9,736 nt of DNA from Chloroflexota bacterium (GTDB lineage Bacteria > Chloroflexota > Anaerolineae > Aggregatilineales > Phototrophicaceae). The notes below the pieces were generated by a model, which worked only from the letters and a program-made list of their open reading frames with translations, was not told the origin of the DNA and searched no databases. Positions 1 through 6,458 of the stretch are shown here, piece by piece. Each line of letters starts with the position of its first letter. Position 1 is the first letter of the stretch. The stretch lies in contig QGUR01000169.1 of assembly GCA_003242205.1 (NCBI GenBank), positions 1 through 9,736 of the forward strand, given 5' to 3'. Both the position numbers and the translations under genes were made by a program.

Positions 1-879
1 GGCCCCGCAAACAAGGTGTGGGTCGCGGCCCCGGGTAAATTTTCCCCCCACGACGGGGGTGTGGGGCTTTTGGCCCCCCGCACCGCGCGGGTTACCGCGC
101 TCAGATGGAGAAAACTTTTAACCCGCCACACCGCCGAAACGGAAACAGGCGTAACGGTCGAGTTATACACCTTTGATGACGCGGTGGTCGATACGGCAGG
201 AGGCCCGCAGGATGGCGCGGCGCACGCGCTCCAGGTCGCCACTCGCAGCCTGTCGATGTATTCGGACCTGTTTGGCGATTATCCGCACGAACGCTTCATC
301 GTCGTGCAGGGTGACTTCCCGGACGGCATGGAGTTCAGCGATCTGGTTTTCGTCAGCACCAACTGGTTCCGAGGTTATACGGGCAGCCCGGAAGGCTATC
401 TGACGATCATCACCGTCCACGAAGTCGCACACCAGTGGTGGTACTCGCGCGTTGGCAATGATCAGGCAAGCTCGCCATGGCTGGACGAAGCACTGGCGAC
501 CTACAGCGAGTACATTTTCTATGAAGAATACTATCCCGATCTCAAAGACTGGTGGTGGCGCTTCCGGGTGAATACCTGGATTCCGGAAGATTTCAACGAC
601 CAGCGCCTCACAAGCAGCGTTTATGAGTTCGACAACGTGCGCGAATACATCAACGCCGTCTACCTGCGCGGCGCGCGCATGTTGCACGACCTTCGTAGAG
701 ACCTCGGCACGCAGGCATTCTTCGACTGGCTGCGCCGCTATGCCGATGCCGGTGCCGGTCGCATCGCCACACCGGATCTGTTCTGGTCGCTGCTGACGCC
801 CGAACAACTGGAACGAACCCGCCAAACACGCGAGAAGTATCTTGGCTCGCCCGAACCCGAGGTAGCAAGCGCGTCCTGA
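1..879 (+). CDS. M1-family zinc aminopeptidase, 3' part (5' end outside window)
   Basis: The frame is open from base 1, so this is the C-terminal part of a longer gene. Counting from the GTG at 16, the zinc site is intact: HEVAH places H135 and H139 as zinc ligands and E136 as the general base, and E158 follows H139 after exactly 18 residues, the M1 (gluzincin) spacing. A GMEF motif at 104-107 sits where M1 enzymes carry the GxMEN substrate-anchoring loop. Y216 is the likely transition-state tyrosine. The family removes N-terminal residues from peptides. The protein ends soon after a short helical tail, so this is a short M1 enzyme without a large C-terminal domain. Whether it is secreted cannot be judged without the N-terminus. 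The first ~40 residues look unlike M1 proteins and come from homopolymer-rich DNA, so their translation is doubtful. TGA stop at 877-879. Confidence 0.9.
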   Translation, partial: GPANKVWVAAPGKFSPHDGGVGLLAPRTARVTALRWRKLLTRHTAETETGVTVELYTFDDAVVDTAGGPQDGAAHALQVATRSLSMYSDLFGDYPHERFIVVQGDFPDGMEFSDLVFVSTNWFRGYTGSPEGYLTIITVHEVAHQWWYSRVGNDQASSPWLDEALATYSEYIFYEEYYPDLKDWWWRFRVNTWIPEDFNDQRLTSSVYEFDNVREYINAVYLRGARMLHDLRRDLGTQAFFDWLRRYADAGAGRIATPDLFWSLLTPEQLERTRQTREKYLGSPEPEVASAS

Positions 880-892
880 TCCACGCCGAGCG

Positions 893-921
893 GCGACCAG
901 CGTCATACAATCTGTTATACT
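893..921 (+). promoter_or_regulatory. Predicted sigma70-type promoter with extended -10
   Basis: TGTTATACT at 913-921 is a full extended -10 (TG, one base, then TATACT, 5 of 6 to consensus). The -35 candidate GCGACC at 893-898 is weak (3 of 6) with a 17-bp spacer, which an extended -10 can tolerate. Transcription would start near 928, giving a leader of about 90 nt for the secreted protein gene at 1018. This suggests that gene is not simply read through from the peptidase. Prediction only. Confidence 0.5.
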
Positions 922-1017
922 GGCTACCTGTCGCTCTCCACTGGAACTTTTCGATATATCTGCGCGTCTTTTCTAAAAGGGGGCGAGTACAGAAACCAGA
1001 GAGACAGGAGGTTTGGC

Positions 1018-1971
1018 ATGCCAACATTCCGTCGCCTGCTACCGGCTATCGTGCTGATCGCGGTTACCCTGATCATCGGTCTGCTGCTGCCACACGCCGC
1101 CGAAGCCGGGGCAGATATCACCGCCCTGCAAACAACCGCTTACTTCGACAATCGCACCGAACCGGTTTATCTGATGGCGTCGCTCGTTAACGCGATCAAC
1201 ACGCGTGACTACCTGCGCGCGTGGAACTACTGGGAAACCACGCCGCCCGGAGTCAGCAGTTACGACCAGTTTGCCGCCGGTTATGCCGATACGCAGGAAG
1301 TCAGCGCCTTCGTGCAGTTGCCGATACAACAGGATGCAGGAGCCGGTCATGTCTATGCCACCGTGCCAACCCTGTTCAACGTCCGGCATACCGACGGTCG
1401 CCGTTCGACGTTTGTTGGCTGCTATACGCTGCACAAGACCAATGTGCCGGTCGGCGACAACCCGCTACCAGATCCCAACTGGTCGATTCGTGAAGGCAGA
1501 ATGCGCCGTTCGACGCCCGACGCCTTTCTGCGCGGCGAGGCGATTTGCGATTACACGCCCACCTTCGCCACAGACTTCCCGATAGATCAGACGGGCGATC
1601 CGGTCGACCTGCTCGTGTCATATTTCAATGCCGTCATGCGCCGGGAGTATGTGCGCGCCTACAACTACTGGCTGAGGCCGCCCCGCCTGGGCCAGTTGCT
1701 CAATGACTTTGCGCTCGGTTACGCCGACACGCAAAACGTGACCGTATTCCTCAACCTGAACATCGCCCAGTTTTCCAACGGTGGCACTTTGCAGACCAAC
1801 CTGCCAATCGCCATGCGCTCGACGCTGTTCAGCGGCGCGGTTCAGTATTTTGGCGGCTGCTATCAGGCCCAGTATCAGGTCGGCACACAGCCGCGATGGG
1901 CGTTCATCAACGCTTCGGTTCAGTCGGTGAGCACAGCTCAGGGTTCGCTGGATGTCGCGCGGTGTAACTGA
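1018..1971 (+). CDS. Secreted or anchored protein with two tandem copies of one domain, function unknown
   Basis: The start is supported by a strong AGGAGG at 1006-1011, six bases before ATG. Residues 1-30 form a signal sequence: Arg at 5-6, a hydrophobic stretch at about 8-24, then HAAEA as a possible cleavage site. The mature part is an internal duplication. Copy A (about 48-178) and copy B (about 194-317) share the order hydrophobic helix, R-[DE]-Y-[LV]-R-A-[WY]-N-Y-W, a PP turn, [QD]-F-A-x-G-Y-A-D-T-Q, and later G-C-Y. The cysteines recur in equivalent places (C135 and C177; C281 and C316), suggesting one disulfide per copy. The helix with its [DE]Y..A.NYW motif recalls NTF2-like folds, but that is a guess from pattern alone. 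There is no enzyme motif. A binding or structural role outside the cytoplasm is likely. It is followed by a terminator and a convergent kinase gene, so it is probably monocistronic. Confidence 0.85.
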   Translation: MPTFRRLLPAIVLIAVTLIIGLLLPHAAEAGADITALQTTAYFDNRTEPVYLMASLVNAINTRDYLRAWNYWETTPPGVSSYDQFAAGYADTQEVSAFVQLPIQQDAGAGHVYATVPTLFNVRHTDGRRSTFVGCYTLHKTNVPVGDNPLPDPNWSIREGRMRRSTPDAFLRGEAICDYTPTFATDFPIDQTGDPVDLLVSYFNAVMRREYVRAYNYWLRPPRLGQLLNDFALGYADTQNVTVFLNLNIAQFSNGGTLQTNLPIAMRSTLFSGAVQYFGGCYQAQYQVGTQPRWAFINASVQSVSTAQGSLDVARCN

Positions 1972-1993
1972 GGATCGGGATACCTAGAGGAGA

Positions 1994-2028
1994 AGCCGGC
2001 TCTGCCAGTACAGGGCCGGCTCGTTTCA
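1994..2028. terminator. Hairpin terminator between convergent genes
   Basis: AGCCGGCTCTG (1994-2004) pairs with CAGGGCCGGCT (2011-2021), an 11-bp stem with one wobble pair and a six-base loop. On the + strand it is followed by CGTTTC, a weak T-tract; on the - strand by TTCTCC. It lies 23 bp past the stop of the secreted protein gene and 30 bp past the stop of the kinase gene, so it could serve both directions. The stem is strong, but the poor U-tracts keep efficiency uncertain. Confidence 0.65.
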
Positions 2029-2050
2029 TGTCTGAATAGTTGTAACCGTC

Positions 2051-4705
2051 TCAGGCAAAAGGCAGCGTGAAAGCCATGGTCGCGCCGGGGCCACAGGTCT
2101 TTTCGATCCAGATAGCGCCACCATGCGCTTCGATCAGGCCCTTACAGATCGCAAGCCCAAGCCCTGCCCCGCCGTGCCGCCCGTCGCCCTGTCGAAATGC
2201 CTCGAACACGATATCGTACTGATCCGGGGAAATACCCTCTCCCATATCGCTGACATCAATCCGGAGGTAGTTATCAGCCTGGCGGGCCGAAATCGTAATC
2301 GCCGTTGCGGGCGGGCCGTACTTCGCGCTGTTGCTGACCAGATTGGCCAGAACCTGCGCGATGCGCTGACCGTCGGCGCAAACCGGCGGCAAATCCGGCT
2401 CAAGGTCGACACGGAAAACGTGTTGCTCGGTGAGCATCTCGAGTTGCGGGCGCGCAATGGCCAGAATATCGGTGAATGACATCTCCGTTAGCTCAATCGC
2501 CAGCGTGCCAGCCTCCAGCCGCGACAAATCCAGCAACTGCTCCACCAGCGCGGTGAGTTTGTCGGCTTCGGCATCCGCGATGGTTAGAAATTCGCGCACC
2601 TGTTCGTCCGTCCAGATAACATCATCGACAACAAGGCTGCTGATAAAGCCCTTGATCGACGTCAGCGGTGTACGCAGTTCATGTGACACCATCGCCAAAA
2701 ACTTGAGCTTAAGCTGATCGGCTGTTTCGGCAGCCAGCCGCGCTTCGCGCTCGGCCTGATAGAGTAGCGCCCGTTCAGCCGCCTGAGCGCACTGATGCGC
2801 CAGCGTCATCATGAACTCGCGGTCGGTAGCGGAAAATTTCCGCTGGTTGCGATAGATGAACGCGATAACACCGATGCCCCTGCCACCGACGAGAAGAGGC
2901 AATAAAGCCGTCGCACCCCGGTAGGCCGGCGAAATGTCGCCAAGCACGGGAAACTGATCGATTACTTCCGCGGCGCTCGCCCACCACAACGGCTCCCCCG
3001 TTTCAGCCACCTGCGAGGCCGGAAGCGCCGGATCCGCCTCAAAACGCCGCCAGGACTCAGAGACCGCCTCGTCACCAAGCTGGCCATAGAGCATTTCAAA
3101 GCCAGTCCGGTCGTTTGAGAGCAGCAAGAACGCCCCGTAATCCGCTCCGACTGTCACCATGCCCTGATCGATAACGACCCCCGCGATTTCAGGTACAGTC
3201 AGGCTTTCGGACAGCGCTACCGTGAGCGATTGCAGCCGCGCGATGCGGATCGCCGCCGCTTCAGCCTGCAACCTGGCCCGGTGTTCGGCCTGCACCACCT
3301 GCTCGCGTTCGATGGCCTCACCGAGAATATTGGCAGCCGCCTGCAGGAAGTAGATGTCATCATCGGTAAAAACGCGCTGTGTGCGCGTGTGCGCGCCAAG
3401 CACGCCATAGGGCCCTTGACTCGTCTCCAAAATGACGCTCATCCCGCTGACGACGCCATGATCCATCAGCATTTCCGGGTCTTCAAAGCGCTTTTCCGAA
3501 CGCAGGTCATTCACAATGACCGGCCCCTTGTTCAGTAGCGCGTAGCCAGCCTGCGAAGATACCCCCGCCGTGATGATCAGGTTGCCGATCAGCCCATCGT
3601 GCCAGCCTGTGCCGGCCCGAAGCAGGAAACGTTCGCCTCCGTCGATAAGTTCGAGCACTTTCACAAACTCGACGCCAAGCGCCTCGGAAACCGCAACGGC
3701 AAGCTCATTCATCAGTGTCTGGACATCCGCGCGCAGCGCACGCAGCCCCAGCCGCGCGATTAACGACTGCTGCCGGATGCGGGCCTGCAGAGTCGCGCGG
3801 GTTTCTGCTTCGCGCCGCAGAAGTTGCACGCGCTCCAACGCCTGAGCACACTGATGCGCCAGCGCGAAAATATAAGCGCGGCTTTCGCGGTCAAAGGTTT
3901 GTGGTCGCGGAAAAGCGAAACTGATAGCGCCGATAACCCGCCCCTTTAGTATTAACGGCAGCGCGGCGATGACCTTCCCGGTGCTCTGCACCGTCCCCCC
4001 ACTGAGGCCGGGAAAGCGCGCTTCATAAGCCTCGGCTGTAGGGCTCCAGACAGGCTGTTGCAGGCGCACAGCCTCCGCGATAGCAGACCGAGAATCTTCG
4101 ATGGGATAATCCGGGAACCGGCTCAAGAAGGATGGCGAAGCGCCGCGATGCGCCAACAAGTCGAGATGCTCGCCGTCGTCACTGGTGAGACAGATGATGC
4201 CAGCGTATGCGCCGAGGATGGGAACGGCAATGTTGGCGACAATATCGGCCACCTGCTCCAGCGTCACCGCCTCCGAAAGCGCCGCCGTTAGTTGCTGCAG
4301 TCGCTCTGACCGGCCAGCGTGGTGAGCATGGCGCGTCACATCGATGCCGACTACCCAACTCGACCAACCGGGAACCGGATAGACATCGGAGATATTGGAC
4401 CATGATACGACACAGACGTCGCCGTTCTTCGTCTGCAACTCCACGTCGCGGTCGCGGAACGCTCCCTCGAACAACCTCCACATCCTGAACGGGCCAGCGG
4501 GGGTATGCCGGCTTTGGAAAGCGCTTGTTCCTCGAACGTTACGACCCAGCATCTCGTCTGCGGTATAGCCAGTGCAGCGCTCACACTCGCGATTCCAGAC
4601 GACAAGCCGTCCCTGATCGTCGATCGCGATCAAAAGAACCGGCATATTCTCAAGCACGGCAATCAGCGCCTCATATGAACTGGCAGAAAGACTTGCGGCA
4701 TCCAC
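2051..4705 (-). CDS. Soluble hybrid-sensor histidine kinase: PAS-GAF-GAF-GAF-HisKA-HATPase_c
   Basis: An 884-residue kinase without membrane segments or signal peptide, so it should sense in the cytoplasm. Order: PAS about 10-125; GAF1 136-295; GAF2 316-468; GAF3 490-648, with charged helical linkers between them; HisKA from about 662, with the H-box SHELRTP and phosphoacceptor H675; ATPase domain with N-box around N788/N792, G1 box DMGEGI from D820, and GAGLGL near 846-851. All kinase boxes are intact. GAF1 and GAF3 are paralogous and share the octapeptide LAHQCAQA (282-289 and 635-642); GAF2 is of another type. I see no evident bilin-binding cysteine motif, so ligands are unknown. The start is GTG, the only usable start after an in-frame upstream TAA; an AGGA lies 11 bases before it. 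There is no response regulator here, so it is an orphan kinase. It lies 192 bp downstream of the htrA-like gene on the same strand. Confidence 0.95.
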   Translation of the reverse strand: MDAASLSASSYEALIAVLENMPVLLIAIDDQGRLVVWNRECERCTGYTADEMLGRNVRGTSAFQSRHTPAGPFRMWRLFEGAFRDRDVELQTKNGDVCVVSWSNISDVYPVPGWSSWVVGIDVTRHAHHAGRSERLQQLTAALSEAVTLEQVADIVANIAVPILGAYAGIICLTSDDGEHLDLLAHRGASPSFLSRFPDYPIEDSRSAIAEAVRLQQPVWSPTAEAYEARFPGLSGGTVQSTGKVIAALPLILKGRVIGAISFAFPRPQTFDRESRAYIFALAHQCAQALERVQLLRREAETRATLQARIRQQSLIARLGLRALRADVQTLMNELAVAVSEALGVEFVKVLELIDGGERFLLRAGTGWHDGLIGNLIITAGVSSQAGYALLNKGPVIVNDLRSEKRFEDPEMLMDHGVVSGMSVILETSQGPYGVLGAHTRTQRVFTDDDIYFLQAAANILGEAIEREQVVQAEHRARLQAEAAAIRIARLQSLTVALSESLTVPEIAGVVIDQGMVTVGADYGAFLLLSNDRTGFEMLYGQLGDEAVSESWRRFEADPALPASQVAETGEPLWWASAAEVIDQFPVLGDISPAYRGATALLPLLVGGRGIGVIAFIYRNQRKFSATDREFMMTLAHQCAQAAERALLYQAEREARLAAETADQLKLKFLAMVSHELRTPLTSIKGFISSLVVDDVIWTDEQVREFLTIADAEADKLTALVEQLLDLSRLEAGTLAIELTEMSFTDILAIARPQLEMLTEQHVFRVDLEPDLPPVCADGQRIAQVLANLVSNSAKYGPPATAITISARQADNYLRIDVSDMGEGISPDQYDIVFEAFRQGDGRHGGAGLGLAICKGLIEAHGGAIWIEKTCGPGATMAFTLPFA

Positions 4706-4839
4706 TGGCTGGCATATCCTGCAAGATTATTAGATGGGGCTGGCAGCCTGCTGCCGCAACATCTGGCGGACGGAGAAGGAGCGGAAATGTCTTAAGTTTA
4801 ATTGAAAGACAACAACAAATACAGGTTAAAGCGCATTTT

Positions 4840-4885
4840 CGGGCGAAACGCCGCGCCAGAACGAACAGCGGCGGCGCTTCGCCCG
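4840..4885 (-). other. Large inverted repeat in the htrA-kinase gap
   Basis: CGGGCGAA (4840-4847) pairs with TTCGCCCG (4878-4885). Inside, after one mismatch, six more GC pairs form (4849-4854 with 4871-4876), leaving a 16-base loop. It begins 12 bp past the protease stop codon (TAG at 4898-4900). On the - strand transcript it is followed by AAAAUGCGC, not a U-tract, so it is not a standard intrinsic terminator. It may stabilise the htrA 3' end or reduce read-through into the kinase. A second small hairpin (GGCAG/CTGCC, 4742-4755) lies in the kinase leader. Confidence 0.5.
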
Positions 4886-4897
4886 ACCGATATCCGG

Positions 4898-6016
4898 CTA
4901 CGAATCTTCGTTCAGATTGAAGGTACGGGGACGCTCCTGCAACACCACGTTGACGTCGATCAACTCGCCATCACGCCAGACGGTCAGGCTGATCTCGTCA
5001 CCGGGCTGTGTGTTGGCTTCGAGATAGGCGACGATGTCATTCATCCGGCGTACCGGCTCGCCCTCGATGCCGACGATAATATCGCCATCAACCGGCGCAC
5101 GCCCGAAAGGCGTGTTAATGCGCGACGGCGCAGCCCTCAGCCCGGCTGCATCGGCAGGGCTGCCTTCGACGACATCGGCCACCATTACACCCTGCACGTC
5201 CAGCGGCAGTCGCATCGCTTCGCGCTGGCTCGGCGAGAGTTCCGCTCCGGTGATGCCCAGATAGCTATGCTTGTATTCACCTTTGGCAATCAGATAAGGC
5301 ACGATGCGCCGGACCGTATCAGCCGGAATGGCAAAGCCCACTCCCGAACCGACGCCTGTCGCGCTCAGGATAGCCGTGTTGACGCCGATCACCTCTCCGA
5401 GCATGTTCATCAGCGGCCCACCGCTGTTGCCCGGATTGATCGCGGCGTCGGTTTGAATCACTCTCGGAATGCTGAAGCCCTGCACATCGCGAATGCTGCG
5501 CCCGATGGCGCTGACGATCCCGGTTGTCAGTGTGAACGATTCCCCAAACGGGCTGCCAATTGCCATGGTACGTTGCCCGACGAACACGTCATCGGTGCTG
5601 GCAAATTCGACCGGCTGAAGAGTCAATCGCGGGTCGGTAGGATCGACTTTGATGACGGCTAAATCTGCCGACGGGTCGAGGCCAACGAGTTCCGCAGTCA
5701 CGACCACGCCATCGTAGAACGTGACCTCGATGTAGCTGGCCCCTTCCACGACATGATTGTTCGTGACAATGTGGCCTTCGGTGTCGATGACAAAGCCGCT
5801 GCCTGTGCCTAACGGCGCACGGTTCCCGGCGACCGTGATGTTAACGACTGACTGCACGACATCCAGAAAAACCCGGTTCAGGGCCATTTCCGCCTCGCTG
5901 GCAGGATACGGCTGCGCTACCGGCAGCGGCTCGATCACATCCTGTTGCGCGAGCGCGGGCCAAGCCAAACCCAGCATAACCGCGATGACCAGCAACAAAC
6001 GATGCCAGTTCCTCAT
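4898..6016 (-). CDS. htrA: HtrA/DegP-like secreted serine protease with one PDZ domain
   Basis: A 372-residue trypsin-fold protease of family S1C. Residues 1-23 are a signal peptide (hydrophobic 7-20, ALA|QQ cleavage at about 23/24), so it acts outside the cytoplasm. The catalytic triad is complete: H88 in TNNHVVEG, D118 in DPSADLAVIKV and S198 in GNSGGPL, with the usual oxyanion-loop context. One PDZ domain spans about 245-360 (YLGITG carboxylate-binding loop at 252-257, then DGDII and the following strands), as in short HtrA/HhoA/DegS-type proteins; E. coli DegP has two. HtrA enzymes degrade or refold misfolded envelope proteins. The start is clear: AAGGAGG (complement of 6026-6032) lies nine bases before ATG, but part of it is in a hairpin (see the next feature). 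The histidine kinase follows 192 bp downstream on the same strand; an envelope-stress link is possible but unproven. Confidence 0.95.
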   Translation of the reverse strand: MRNWHRLLLVIAVMLGLAWPALAQQDVIEPLPVAQPYPASEAEMALNRVFLDVVQSVVNITVAGNRAPLGTGSGFVIDTEGHIVTNNHVVEGASYIEVTFYDGVVVTAELVGLDPSADLAVIKVDPTDPRLTLQPVEFASTDDVFVGQRTMAIGSPFGESFTLTTGIVSAIGRSIRDVQGFSIPRVIQTDAAINPGNSGGPLMNMLGEVIGVNTAILSATGVGSGVGFAIPADTVRRIVPYLIAKGEYKHSYLGITGAELSPSQREAMRLPLDVQGVMVADVVEGSPADAAGLRAAPSRINTPFGRAPVDGDIIVGIEGEPVRRMNDIVAYLEANTQPGDEISLTVWRDGELIDVNVVLQERPRTFNLNEDS

Positions 6017-6025
6017 TTATATGAA

Positions 6026-6055
6026 CCTCCTTGCTTTAGCAAGGTGTACGTCACC
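6026..6055 (-). promoter_or_regulatory. Hairpin overlapping the htrA Shine-Dalgarno sequence
   Basis: On the - strand the leader reads CCUUGC-UAAA-GCAAGG (6044 to 6029), a six-pair stem with a four-base loop, and the last four bases of the stem are the first four of the AAGGAGG ribosome site (6032 to 6026). A second hairpin, GGUG-ACGUA-CACC (6055 to 6043), shares two bases with the first, so the two compete. The geometry would allow translation to depend on melting or refolding, as in RNA thermometers of heat-shock genes. This is inference: the stem is short and the final AGG of the ribosome site stays free. Confidence 0.4.
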
Positions 6056-6362
6056 AGTCGCTTGCATGTCGTAATCCGGAAGGCGTTCGAGCAGACGTGC
6101 GCTCCCTCCCTGAACCGCATCACTTCACCCTGTCGCTATTTGGGTCAGCGCTGATGTGGGCTCGGCTAATGCAATATCGGACTTCAAAAAGCCGTCGTTA
6201 GAGCTGCGGTGGCAGGAAAACAGCGGGCCACGGAATCGAGCGCCAATATGCTCAATGTAAATCTTAAGTGCAATTGCAAAACCAATTGAGGATTTCTTAT
6301 GCGATCTTAACCGGCCGGCTGAAGCGACCAGCCGAACTCTCCGCAGGAGCCAACGCGCCTTT

Positions 6363-6392
6363 TTCGGAACGCGCGCGATCCGTCGCTATACT
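6363..6392 (+). promoter_or_regulatory. Predicted promoter for the GH18 gene
   Basis: TATACT at 6387-6392 matches the -10 consensus at five of six bases and is the same hexamer as in the promoter at 893-921. A weak -35 candidate, TTCGGA (6363-6368), lies 18 bp upstream. The start of transcription would be near 6399, giving a leader of about 60 nt. Prediction only. Confidence 0.4.
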
Positions 6393-6458
6393 CTGCAGAA
6401 GGCACGTCCTTCGACTGCTGCTTTCGCACCGGCCAACCATGCAGGAGCTCCCGAAACC

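Larger units (their letters stand above)
6017..6458. other. Divergent intergenic region between htrA and the GH18 gene
   Basis: This stretch of 442 bp holds the start signals of both flanking genes and no gene I can support. Besides the htrA leader hairpin and a promoter for the GH18 gene (both listed separately), it contains a 10-bp palindrome TCAGCGCTGA (6145-6154), an AT-rich patch at about 6241-6310 with the 10-bp palindrome TGCAATTGCA (6269-6278), a second CAATTG 12 bp further on (6283-6288), and CCGGCCGG (6311-6318). The paired CAATTG sites on nearly the same helix face would suit a dimeric regulator, but no binding protein can be named. I found no clean sigma70 promoter for htrA. Confidence 0.5.

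Noticed and set aside
884..895. CGCCGAGCGGCG after the M1 stop codon, considered as a terminator.
   Set aside because: The stem is four pairs with a four-base loop and no T-tract, and it overlaps the promoter region of the next gene.
163..906. A 247-codon open frame on the - strand opposite the M1 peptidase gene.
   Set aside because: It is the mirror of a gene with intact HExxH-x18-E motif. High GC content opens long antisense frames, and its translation shows no domain-like pattern.
4802..5662. A 286-codon + strand open frame opposite the htrA gene.
   Set aside because: The opposite strand encodes a full S1C protease with catalytic triad. The + strand product is rich in Arg, His and Asp without recognisable motifs, as expected of an antisense shadow.
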